From positions 31,568 to 95,567 of the forward strand of contig LWDI01000069.1 in the NCBI GenBank assembly GCA_002083475.1: DNA of 64,000 nt. The letters are read 5' to 3'. This DNA is from Proteobacteria bacterium SG_bin5 (GTDB lineage Bacteria; Pseudomonadota; Alphaproteobacteria; Sphingomonadales; Sphingomonadaceae). The number at the start of each line of letters is the position of its first letter. The stretch's first letter is position 1. Shown here one piece after another: positions 35,228-43,664 of this stretch. Below the pieces are notes generated by a model. The model ran no database searches and was not told where the DNA came from. It worked only from the letters and a program-made list of their open reading frames with translations. The translations under genes and the position numbers were made by a program.

Positions 35228-35916
35228 GCCTCGTCGCCGCGATATTTGATTTCCAGGAACCGCCCGCGCGTCGCGAGCGCATCGAGATCGCCCTGCGCCA
35301 GTTCCTCGGTCATCGCGCCGATCTCGTCGGCGATCAATTGCAGCCCCTCGACGAGCTGGGCATCGGGCGTCTTGCCGTTGCGCTCGACGCGGCGCAGCTC
35401 CTTGGGCACCGCTTGATAGCCCTTGACGAATTCGGGCAATTGTTCGCCGATCAGCTTGCGCACCTCGGCCGCCGCCGGCGCTTCCTCGGGCAGGCGTTCG
35501 AGCTGGAGCGCGAGCGTGTCGAGCTTGAGCGACAGGCCGTCGAGCACCGACACGGCGGGCGCGGGCAGCGCCGGGCGTTGGGTGGAAAGCCAGCGCTCGG
35601 TCTGCGCGGGGAGCGCCTTGAGCGGCACCGCGGCGAGCTTTTCCGGCGTGGGCGGTGCCTCGGTGGGCGTTGCCATCAGCACGAAGCTCACGACCAGCAT
35701 CAGCATCACCGCCGCGACCCAGCCGAGCGCGCCGAGTAGCCCGAACAGGCTCGCGCCGATCGCCGCCGCCAGGATCAGCGCATCGGCGACGAGCGCGCGC
35801 TGCAGGCGCCGCCCGGTCTCGCGTTGGCGCTCGCGCAGTTGCGCGCCCTGGCGCGCGCGGCCGGTGCGTTCGAGCAAGTCGCGCGCGCGCTCGATCTGGC
35901 GATCGGTTTCGCTCAA
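35224..35916 (-). CDS. XpaC-like membrane protein (5-bromo-4-chloroindolyl phosphate hydrolysis family), tentative
   Basis: A 230-residue protein: a charged N-terminal 38 residues rich in Arg/Glu, two adjacent hydrophobic helices (about 41-85), then a soluble helical domain rich in Leu/Glu. TelA genes are often followed by XpaC-family genes of this topology, which is the main basis for the name; sequence similarity cannot be checked here. TTG start overlaps the telA stop (TTGA), an unusual codon that is dictated by the absence of ATG in the first 70 codons. Confidence 0.6.
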   Translation of the reverse strand: MSETDRQIERARDLLERTGRARQGAQLRERQRETGRRLQRALVADALILAAAIGASLFGLLGALGWVAAVMLMLVVSFVLMATPTEAPPTPEKLAAVPLKALPAQTERWLSTQRPALPAPAVSVLDGLSLKLDTLALQLERLPEEAPAAAEVRKLIGEQLPEFVKGYQAVPKELRRVERNGKTPDAQLVEGLQLIADEIGAMTEELAQGDLDALATRGRFLEIKYRGDEA

Positions 35917-37097
35917 TTCAGCGCCTCGAGCTTGATCACCTCGGCGCCGCTATTCTGCGCGGCGCCCTCGGCGCGGGCGATATAGCCCTTGGATTTCTCG
36001 ACCTCGTTCGACAGCGCGTCGACCGTGATCTTCATGCTGTCGAGCGATTTGAGCTTGAAGCTGTCGATCGCGTCCATCGTGTCATAGATATTCTGGAAGG
36101 CGCGCTGGAGCGTCTCCAGCGGGATGGTGCTGCTCGCGGCTTGTTCATGGATCGCCGCCGTTTGCGATTTGAGCAATTGCCCGGTCGAATCGATGATGTT
36201 CGCGGTCGTGGTGTTGAGCTGGGTGATCTGCTCCAGCACCAATTTCTGGTTGGTGAGCGCCTGCGCGACGGTGACCGCGGTGCGCAAAGCGGAAACCGTG
36301 GTGGTGGACGCCCGATCGACCCCCTTCACCAGCTCGACATTGTTCTTCTTGACCAGATCGAGCGCGAGATAGCCCTGCACCGTCACCGCCATTTGGGTCA
36401 GCAGATCCTGCACCCGCTGACGGACGTAGAAGAGCGCCGATTCGCGGATCGCCTTGGCCTTGGCCGGATCGGTCGCGTCGAGCTCGTTGGCCTTGTCTTC
36501 CAGCCGCGCGTCCATCGTCTTCGCCAGCACGATCATCTGTTCGAGCCGCCCCATCGCGGTCCACAAATTGGCGCGCTCGGTGTCGATCGCGGCATTGTCC
36601 ATCAGCAATTCGTCCTTGCCGCTCTGCAGCGACTTCAGAATCGCGGCGATATGCTGCTGCGACGATTTATAGCTGTCGAAATAATTGCGCATCGAATTGC
36701 CGAAGGGAATGATGCCGAAGATCTTCTTGGGCGCCATCATCTTCTTGGCGGGATCGAGATCCTCGATCGTGCGGCGCAATTGCGCGAGATCGGCGCCGAC
36801 GCCCGATTCCTGGTCCATCGCGCGCACCGGGCGATCGAGGAAGCGGTTCGATTGGCTCGCCGCGTCGCGAATTTCCTTCTGCCCCATCGCGCTGATCGAA
36901 TCGACGCGCTTGCCGAACTCGGGCGAATTGACGTCTTGCGCCACTAGATCGGCGATGAAGGCATCGACCTTTTCTTCGAGCTTGGTGCGCGTCGCCGCGT
37001 CCACCGGCACCAGCCCGGCGGCCTTTTCCGGCGCGACCGTCGGCACCGGATCGGGCGGGGTGAGCACCAGTTGCGCGGATTGAACTTGGGTCGCCAT
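35913..37097 (-). CDS. telA: toxic anion resistance protein TelA
   Basis: A 394-residue cytoplasmic helical protein of the TelA family, linked to tellurite and other toxic-anion resistance and to stress responses. Recognisable parts are SRNRFLDRPV-like SQSNRFLDRPVRAM, PFGNSMRNYFDSYKSSQQHI, LLMDNAAIDTERANLW and the C-terminal TIPLETLQRAFQNIYDTMDAI. The mechanism is unknown. The ATG at 37097 begins MATQVQSAQL; upstream codons in frame are noise. It is first in the telA-XpaC-like-DsbA unit. Confidence 0.9.
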   Translation of the reverse strand: MATQVQSAQLVLTPPDPVPTVAPEKAAGLVPVDAATRTKLEEKVDAFIADLVAQDVNSPEFGKRVDSISAMGQKEIRDAASQSNRFLDRPVRAMDQESGVGADLAQLRRTIEDLDPAKKMMAPKKIFGIIPFGNSMRNYFDSYKSSQQHIAAILKSLQSGKDELLMDNAAIDTERANLWTAMGRLEQMIVLAKTMDARLEDKANELDATDPAKAKAIRESALFYVRQRVQDLLTQMAVTVQGYLALDLVKKNNVELVKGVDRASTTTVSALRTAVTVAQALTNQKLVLEQITQLNTTTANIIDSTGQLLKSQTAAIHEQAASSTIPLETLQRAFQNIYDTMDAIDSFKLKSLDSMKITVDALSNEVEKSKGYIARAEGAAQNSGAEVIKLEALN

Positions 37098-37300
37098 GCA
37101 TCTTCCTCCCGCCGCCGTTCCCAGCCGCTCCTTGCCGCCACGCGCGCGGCGGATCAACCGTCTCGCCTCTATAAGACGCTTTGCCGTGCCGACCAATGGC
37201 CTACCCGTCTTGGGCCGCTCGCGCGCGTCGCTGGCAATTTTTTAAGCATCGTTACGGCAAAGCCAACTCGCGCGGGCGATGCGGCAAGGAAAAACGAGCG

Positions 37301-37840
37301 ATGAAAGGCATCATCTTCAACCTTTTGGAAGAAGCGGTGATCGACTCGCTGGGCGACGCGGTGTGGGACGATCTGCTCGCCGCCTCGGGCGCGCGCGGCG
37401 TCTATACCTCGCTCGGCTCCTATCCCGATGCCGAAGTGGTCGCGCTGGTCGGCGCCGCCGCCGTCGCGCTCGATAAGCCGGCGGCCGAGATTCTGCGCTG
37501 GTTCGGCCAAAGCGCGATCCCGCGCTTCGTCGAACGTTACCCCGCGCTCTTCGCCCCGCACGCGACCGCGCGCGACTTTCTGCTCGCGCTGAACACGATC
37601 ATCCACCCCGAGGTGCACAAGCTTTATCCCGGCGCGGTCTGCCCGCATTTCCGCTATCAGACGGCGGCGAGCGACCGGCTGCTGCTCGGCTATGACAGCC
37701 CGCGCCGGCTGTGCGCGCTCGCCGAAGGGCTGATCCTGGGCGCGGCGGCGCATTATGGCGAGGCGGTCGAGGTCGATCAGCCGGCGTGCATGCATCGGGG
37801 CGACGCGGCGTGCGAATTGGCGGTGCGATGGGTGTCCTGA
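37301..37840 (+). CDS. hnoX: H-NOX haem-based gas sensor
   Basis: A 179-residue haem NO/O2-binding protein. The proximal haem ligand is His102 in NTIIHPEVHKLYP, and the haem propionate-binding YxSxR motif is YDSPRR (Tyr131, Ser133, Arg135). It opens MKGIIFNLLEEAV as in the family and has the standard length. Bacterial H-NOX proteins bind NO and control neighbouring histidine kinases or c-di-GMP enzymes. Its 3' end overlaps the start of the GAF-GGDEF-EAL gene by 13 bases. Distal-pocket Tyr for O2 binding was not identified, so NO is the likelier ligand. Confidence 0.95.
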   Translation: MKGIIFNLLEEAVIDSLGDAVWDDLLAASGARGVYTSLGSYPDAEVVALVGAAAVALDKPAAEILRWFGQSAIPRFVERYPALFAPHATARDFLLALNTIIHPEVHKLYPGAVCPHFRYQTAASDRLLLGYDSPRRLCALAEGLILGAAAHYGEAVEVDQPACMHRGDAACELAVRWVS

Positions 37841-39831
37841 ACGCCGAGCCGTTTCGCGCCGCGCTCGCCGACTCCGCCGCCCAAGCCATCGCCCGGCTCG
37901 AACGCCGGCTCGAACGCGAGCGCGCCGCGCGGCTCGAGGCGGAGGCGATCGCCGAGGCGGGCTTGCGCCGCGCCTTCCTCGCGCAACAGCGCATCGAATT
38001 GCTCGAACGCGTCGCCGCCAAGGCCAATGAGGCGACCGACACGGCCGACGCGCTGCGCTTCGCGGTGCGCGCGATTTGCACGGCGACGGGTTGGGCGTTC
38101 GGCAATGTCTATCTGCTCGATCCGGCGGCGCGCGACCAGCTGATCCCGGCGCACGCCTGGCATGCCGATGATCCGCACGGCCTCGCGCCGTTCATCGAAG
38201 CCTCGCTCGGGCGCGGCTTCGCGGCGGGCGAGGGGCTGCCCGGGCGCGTGCTGGCGAGCGGCGCCCCCGCCTGGCTGCCCGAGCTCGCCGCCGACACCAA
38301 TTTCCCCCGCCGCGCGGTGGCCGAGGCGGTCGGGCTCGCCTCGGCCTTCGCTTTCCCGATCCGCGTGCAGGACGAAGTGAGCGGCGTGCTCGAATTCTTC
38401 GCGCGCGCCGTGCTCGCCGAGGATGAAGCCATGCTCGCGGCGATGGCGCAGATCGGGACCCAGCTCGGCCGGGTGATCGAGCGCGAGAGGTTCGCCGCCA
38501 AATTGCTCCACGACGCGCTTCACGATCCGCTCACCGGCTTGCCCAACCGCGCGCTGTTCAACGATCGGGTGACGCTCGCGCTCGACCGGCGCGCGCGGCG
38601 CGGGGCGGGCGAGGTGGCGGTGCTGTTCCTCGATCTGGACGGGTTCAAGCTGGTCAACGACAGTTTCGGCCATCAGGCGGGCGACGCGCTGCTCCAGGCG
38701 ATCGCCGCGCGGCTGCGCCAAGCGCTCGACGCGCTGCCCGGCGATGGCTGGCCCGCCTGGACGCTCGCCCGGCTCGGCGGTGACGAATTCACGATCGTGC
38801 TCGACGATTTCGACGCCCCCGCGCGCGCGACCGAGGTGGCCGAGCAGCTGCTCGCCGCGCTCGCCGGCCCTTATCGGCTCACCGGCGGCGAAGTTCATGC
38901 CAATGCGAGCATCGGCGTCGCTTTCGCGCAGACGCCCGGCGTCACCGCCGTCGATCTGCTGCGCAAGGCCGATACCGCGCTTTACGAGGCCAAGGCGCGC
39001 GGGCGCGGGCAGGTCGCCTTGTTCGACAAGGCCTTGCGCAAGCGCGCGCTCGCCCGGCTGCAAACCGAAAACGACTTGCGCCAGGCCTTGGCGCGCGACG
39101 AATTCCGCCTGCTCTATCAGCCGATCGTCGACATGAAGACCAACCGCGTCTCGGGCTTCGAAGCGCTGCTGCGCTGGCGGCGCGGCGGCGGCGAGGTCGT
39201 CGGGCCGGGCCAGTTCATCGGCGTCGCCGAGGAAACCGGGATGATCGTCGCGATCGGCAATTGGGTGCTGCGCGAGGCGTGCGCCGCCGCCGCCGGCTGG
39301 AACCGCGCTTTCGCCGCGCCGCCGATTTCGATCAGCATCAATGTCGCGCCGCGCCAATTCCTGCTGCCGGGTTTCGCCGAGATCGTCCATGCGGTGCTGC
39401 GCGACACCGGCATCGCGCCGGGCCTGGTGACGCTGGAGATCACCGAATCGACCGCGATCGCCAGCCCCGATCGCGCGATCGAGACGATGCGCGCCTTGCG
39501 CGGGCTTGGGGTGAAGATCAGCCTCGACGATTTCGGCACCGGCTATTCCTCGCTCGGCCATTTGCACCGCTATCCCTTCTCCTCGCTCAAGCTCGACCGC
39601 AGCTTCGTGCAGGATCTGTGCGACCCGCGCGAACGCGTCGCGCCGGGGATCGTGCGCGCGGTGCTCGATCTGGCGCAGACGATGAAGCTCACGGTCGTCG
39701 CCGAGGGGATCGAGACGAGCTGCCAGCGCCGCCAGCTGCGCGAGATGGGCTGCCAATTCGCCCAGGGTTTCCTCTTCGCCCAGCCGCTCAGCCTCGAGGC
39801 GGCGAGCGCGCTGATCGCGCGGCATCGCTGA
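37828..39831 (+). CDS. GAF-GGDEF-EAL c-di-GMP turnover protein
   Basis: A 667-residue cytoplasmic protein. An N-terminal coiled coil (residues about 15-60, repeated Arg/Glu/Leu) leads into a GAF domain (about 65-215), a GGDEF domain (about 230-395) with intact LGGDEF, and an EAL domain (about 410-665) with GFEALLRW, EITES, DDFGTGYSSL, KLDRSFV and EGIE. All EAL catalytic motifs look intact, so phosphodiesterase activity is plausible; cyclase activity is also possible. Co-translation with the H-NOX gene marks it as the likely effector of NO sensing. Confidence 0.95.
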   Translation: MGVLNAEPFRAALADSAAQAIARLERRLERERAARLEAEAIAEAGLRRAFLAQQRIELLERVAAKANEATDTADALRFAVRAICTATGWAFGNVYLLDPAARDQLIPAHAWHADDPHGLAPFIEASLGRGFAAGEGLPGRVLASGAPAWLPELAADTNFPRRAVAEAVGLASAFAFPIRVQDEVSGVLEFFARAVLAEDEAMLAAMAQIGTQLGRVIERERFAAKLLHDALHDPLTGLPNRALFNDRVTLALDRRARRGAGEVAVLFLDLDGFKLVNDSFGHQAGDALLQAIAARLRQALDALPGDGWPAWTLARLGGDEFTIVLDDFDAPARATEVAEQLLAALAGPYRLTGGEVHANASIGVAFAQTPGVTAVDLLRKADTALYEAKARGRGQVALFDKALRKRALARLQTENDLRQALARDEFRLLYQPIVDMKTNRVSGFEALLRWRRGGGEVVGPGQFIGVAEETGMIVAIGNWVLREACAAAAGWNRAFAAPPISISINVAPRQFLLPGFAEIVHAVLRDTGIAPGLVTLEITESTAIASPDRAIETMRALRGLGVKISLDDFGTGYSSLGHLHRYPFSSLKLDRSFVQDLCDPRERVAPGIVRAVLDLAQTMKLTVVAEGIETSCQRRQLREMGCQFAQGFLFAQPLSLEAASALIARHR

Positions 39832-39894
39832 GCCTTTTCGCGCCGCACCAATTGCGCTAAGGCGCCGCCCGAACGCTTTTCCCCGGGACAAGAT

Positions 39895-41715
39895 ATGAAT
39901 TTGCGCAATATCGCCATCATCGCGCACGTCGACCATGGCAAAACCACGCTGGTCGACCAACTCTTCCGCCAGTCCGGCACTTTCCGCGACAATCAACGCG
40001 TCGAAGAACGCGCGATGGATTCCAACGACCTGGAGAAAGAGCGCGGTATTACCATTCTCGCCAAATGCACCTCGGTGGAATGGGAAGGTATTCGCATCAA
40101 TATCGTCGACACGCCCGGCCACGCCGACTTTGGCGGCGAAGTCGAACGCATCCTCTCGATGGTCGATGGCGTGATCCTGTTGGTCGACGCCGCCGAAGGG
40201 CCGATGCCGCAGACCAAGTTCGTCACCGGCAAGGCGCTCGCGCTCGGCTTGCGCCCGATCGTCGTCGTCAACAAGGTCGATCGCTCCGACGCGCGCATCC
40301 AGGAAGTGCTGGACGAAGTGTTCGACCTGTTCGTCACGCTCGAAGCCAATGACGATCAGCTCGATTTCCCCGTGCTCTACGCCTCGGGCCGCAACGGCTA
40401 TGCGAGCGAGGATGCCGAGGCGCGCGAGGGCACGCTCGCGCCGCTCTTCAACCGCATCGTCGCGCATGTGCCGCCGCCCAAGGTCGATCGCGACGCGCCG
40501 TTCACTTTCCTCGTGACGCTCCTCGATCGCGACAATTTCCTCGGCCGCATCCTCACCGGCCGCGTCGCCTCGGGCGTGGTGAAGCTCAACCAGCCGATCC
40601 ACGCGCTCGATCGCGACGGCCGCGTGCTCGAGACCGGCCGCGCCTCCAAGCTGCTCGCTTTCCGCGGGCTCGAGCGCGTGCCGGTCGAGGAAGCCGAAGC
40701 CGGCGACATCATCAGCCTGGCCGGCCTCGCGGTCGCGACGGTCGCCAACACCATCGCCGACACCAGCGTTTCCACCCCGATCAAGGCCCAGCCGATCGAC
40801 CCGCCGACGCTCTCGATGCGCTTCGCGGTCAATGATTCGCCGATGGCGGGGCGCGAGGGCAGCAAGGTGACCAGCCGCCTGATCCGCGACCGCCTGTTCC
40901 GCGAGGCCGAATCGAACGTCGCCATCCGCGTGACCGAAAGCGAGGACAAGGATTCGTTCGAAGTGGCGGGGCGCGGCGAACTCCAGCTCGGCGTGCTGAT
41001 CGAGACGATGCGCCGCGAAGGCTTCGAGCTCGGCATCAGCCGCCCGCGCGTGCTGTTCCGCGATGGCGCGGGTGGCCGCGAAGAACCCTATGAAACCGTC
41101 GTGATCGACGTGGACGAGGAATTTTCGGGCACCGTCGTCGACAAGATGAACCAGCGCAAGGCCGAGCTGACCGACATGCGCCCCTCGGGCGGCGGCAAGA
41201 CGCGGATCACCTTCTCCGCGCCCAGCCGCGGGCTGATCGGCTATCACGGCGAATTCCTGTCGGACACGCGCGGCACCGGCATCATGAACCGCATCTTCGA
41301 ACGCTATGGCCCGTACAAGGGCACGATCGAGGGGCGGAAGAACGGCGTGCTGATCTCCAACGGCGCGGGCGAGGCCAATGCCTATGCGCTGAATTCGCTG
41401 GAGGAGCGCGGCATCCTGATGGTCGGCCCCGGCGAGCCTTTGTACGAAGGCATGATCATCGGCGAGAACGCCAAGGACGACGATCTCGAAGTCAACCCGA
41501 TGAAATCGAAGCAGCTGACCAATTTCCGCGCGAGCGGCGGTAAGGATGATGCGATCCGGCTGACCCCGCCGAGGAAGCTGACGCTGGAGCAGGCGATCGC
41601 TTATATCGATGACGATGAGATGGTTGAGGTGACGCCGAAGTCGATCCGGCTGCGCAAGAAGTTTCTCGATCCGCATGAGCGGAAGAAGGCCAAGCGGGGG
41701 GCTGAGGCGGCTTGA
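39895..41715 (+). CDS. typA: ribosome-associated GTPase TypA/BipA
   Basis: A 606-residue translational GTPase of the EF-G family that binds 70S ribosomes and 50S assembly intermediates, mainly under stress or cold. G motifs are AHVDHGKTT (G1), RGITI (G2), DTPGHADF (G3) and NKVD (G4). Domain III/V and the BipA-specific C-terminal domain follow, including RKNGVLISNGAGEANAYALN and the basic end PHERKKAKRGAEAA. Full length, and the last conserved gene before the AT-rich island. Confidence 0.97.
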   Translation: MNLRNIAIIAHVDHGKTTLVDQLFRQSGTFRDNQRVEERAMDSNDLEKERGITILAKCTSVEWEGIRINIVDTPGHADFGGEVERILSMVDGVILLVDAAEGPMPQTKFVTGKALALGLRPIVVVNKVDRSDARIQEVLDEVFDLFVTLEANDDQLDFPVLYASGRNGYASEDAEAREGTLAPLFNRIVAHVPPPKVDRDAPFTFLVTLLDRDNFLGRILTGRVASGVVKLNQPIHALDRDGRVLETGRASKLLAFRGLERVPVEEAEAGDIISLAGLAVATVANTIADTSVSTPIKAQPIDPPTLSMRFAVNDSPMAGREGSKVTSRLIRDRLFREAESNVAIRVTESEDKDSFEVAGRGELQLGVLIETMRREGFELGISRPRVLFRDGAGGREEPYETVVIDVDEEFSGTVVDKMNQRKAELTDMRPSGGGKTRITFSAPSRGLIGYHGEFLSDTRGTGIMNRIFERYGPYKGTIEGRKNGVLISNGAGEANAYALNSLEERGILMVGPGEPLYEGMIIGENAKDDDLEVNPMKSKQLTNFRASGGKDDAIRLTPPRKLTLEQAIAYIDDDEMVEVTPKSIRLRKKFLDPHERKKAKRGAEAA

Positions 41716-41812
41716 GGGTGTTTGGAACAAGCAAGATCGCTATCGCTCGTAAGACCGATCGAGTCCTCATCCGAAGCTCGTAGAAGTAAGGGAAATTTAT
41801 CATTGCGCGGTT

Positions 41813-42655
41813 ATGTGCGGCGAGATATGGAGAAGAGTCGATTTCGCGAGTGACTTCATGCCGCCGATCCAGCTCGCAACCGTACTGCCTGGTGCTGAGC
41901 CGTTTAACGAAGGCAACGTTAATGCGACCTTTCGTGGCCAAATCCTTCTGGCAGACCATTCGGTACAAGGTGCCATCCTAAAGGATTTAGATGCGCGGCA
42001 GCTTGCTAATGAACTGCTTGTCTCTACGCTTGCGCGGCGTTCCGGTTTGCCCACGCCCGATGCTTATTTAGCGCTTGTACGCGCGGATGATCTTGCACTC
42101 AATTTCGCACCTTTCCTTCCAGATGGTAATCGAATTGTATTCGCTAGTGTCGATGTAAAAGTCCCAAATATCTCATTTCAGGTTCACCATGCTACTAATG
42201 AGGAACGCCAGCAGATTATCCGGGAAATTTTAGACTGGCATTATTTAGGCGCACTTTACGGGTTCGACACTTGGGTAGCAAATATCGATCGACACCGTGG
42301 CAATCTCCTATTTGGACGCAGGGGGGAAGTTTGGTTGATAGATCATGGTCATTGCTTATCTGGACCAAGTTGGCTGCCTGCTGATCTTCGACAAGACGGT
42401 CATTATCGCAACCGGCTTTCCGAATGGTTGACCGTTGAAATGGACGAAGCACAAAAAATGAAAAGACTAAGGGAGGCCGTTGCAAAAACATCATCTTTTC
42501 AAGCAATTAACATTGAAGACATTGTGACTAATAGATACATGATCTATCTTTTGAATCAGGGAGATGATCAAGTAATCACTGATTTTCTGAGGGGAAGATT
42601 GGATTATGTGCCAATCCATACGAGTAATGCACTAGGGGTGGCGCTGTTTCTATGA
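41813..42655 (+). CDS. HipA-like kinase (HipA_2-type)
   Basis: A 280-residue predicted protein kinase of the HipA/PI3K-like fold. Nucleotide and catalytic elements are visible: Lys57 in AILKDL, Glu67 in the following helix, the catalytic loop NIDRHRGN (157-164, Asp159) and the metal motif IDHGHC (Asp177). These match short free-standing HipA-like kinases, which lack the HipA N1 domain and the C-terminal toxin core. Its DNA is far more AT-rich than the flanks (one 60-base sample is 35% GC). Met16 (41858) with LATVLPGAEPFNEGN downstream is an alternative start. Its stop overlaps the next gene (ATGA). Substrate unknown. Confidence 0.8.
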   Translation: MCGEIWRRVDFASDFMPPIQLATVLPGAEPFNEGNVNATFRGQILLADHSVQGAILKDLDARQLANELLVSTLARRSGLPTPDAYLALVRADDLALNFAPFLPDGNRIVFASVDVKVPNISFQVHHATNEERQQIIREILDWHYLGALYGFDTWVANIDRHRGNLLFGRRGEVWLIDHGHCLSGPSWLPADLRQDGHYRNRLSEWLTVEMDEAQKMKRLREAVAKTSSFQAINIEDIVTNRYMIYLLNQGDDQVITDFLRGRLDYVPIHTSNALGVALFL

Positions 42656-43584
42656 GTATCGATGCGCTATACGCAGGTCAGTTTCCCTCTTTTGAGAACG
42701 GCGTTCGCGCGTATTGGGCGCCCGTCCTAATTGCGCCTATTTCTGGTTCATATGAGCGCTTGGTGGTCGGTGTGGTAGTAGTGAATGAACGCGAATTTCA
42801 TGTGGAAATCGCTAACGCACTCGAACGACTTCATTGCTTGTACGGAATTGAGGCTGAGGGTATCGAGTACGCCATCGAATTAACTAAAGAACATTTAATG
42901 CTTGATCTTAGCGCTCGTGGAGTTGCAGCAATAGATGAGCCTAGGCCACTTATATCAGGCGTTGAAGTTGGCAAAAAACGCAATGCTGAAGGTTCCACGG
43001 TCGTTGCAATTGCGCAAAACTGGATGCGGCAGATCTCTTCTCTTTATGATTACAACGTTAAGAGTGAAGTTACTTCCGTTTTGGATGAAAAAATGGGGCT
43101 AAACGATGGGGGTTTAGACCAATTACCCGCACTCGTAATGGATTACATTGTCAATAAAGACAATCGCTTCTCTCGATATTTTAATGCCGAGCTAAAGGAA
43201 CGGCGCCGTAGGCGTCGAAGCGGTCGTAGCCATGAAATCTTGATTCATTTCGGTGGGTCTCGACTAGTTGCAAATTTTGGAACGCTGAAGGCTAATCGTA
43301 TCAGCCCATCTGTAGATTTAATCAAAAGGCGACTTTGGGATCTTAAGGTGGACCGAGACAGAGACGGTCAAACTGCCTTTGCTCGTGTTCACGAAATGAT
43401 AATCCAAACGCCAGCCAACGACGATCCCCAGGTTACGGTAGGGCAGCGAGCTTACCTTTCTGATGCGCTTGAGGCTCTTGAAGAGCAGGCTGATCAGGAG
43501 GAACTCCGATTGCGTAGCCTTCATACCGTAAGTGAGATTGGAGAACACGTACTCAGGATTGAGGCGCTTCGCGTTGCAATATAA
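42652..43584 (+). CDS. unknown protein coupled to HipA-like kinase
   Basis: A 310-residue soluble protein with no family I recognise. The first 60 residues look like an alpha/beta domain (WAPVLIAPISGSYERLVVGV then a helix), reminiscent of the DUF3037 proteins that follow HipA-like kinases in other bacteria, although the motif itself is not identifiable. A central basic block ERRRRRRSGRSHEI near residues 182-195 could bind nucleic acid. The C-terminal 60 residues are acidic and helical. Co-translated with the kinase and equally AT-rich, so the two moved together. It could be the kinase's substrate, inhibitor or target adaptor. Confidence 0.7.
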   Translation: MSIDALYAGQFPSFENGVRAYWAPVLIAPISGSYERLVVGVVVVNEREFHVEIANALERLHCLYGIEAEGIEYAIELTKEHLMLDLSARGVAAIDEPRPLISGVEVGKKRNAEGSTVVAIAQNWMRQISSLYDYNVKSEVTSVLDEKMGLNDGGLDQLPALVMDYIVNKDNRFSRYFNAELKERRRRRRSGRSHEILIHFGGSRLVANFGTLKANRISPSVDLIKRRLWDLKVDRDRDGQTAFARVHEMIIQTPANDDPQVTVGQRAYLSDALEALEEQADQEELRLRSLHTVSEIGEHVLRIEALRVAI

Positions 43585-43664
43585 TGGCCGAATGTATTGA
43601 GTACCCCCCCTGTCCTACACCCCCCACCCCAGCGCATACTCTCCCCCCAAAACCGGAGAGCCCC

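Noticed and set aside
37777..41730. A 1317-codon minus-strand open frame across the GGDEF-EAL and bipA genes
   Set aside because: It is antisense to two clear genes; high GC gives long stop-free shadows, and its protein is a low-complexity Arg/His/Ala-rich sequence with no domain.
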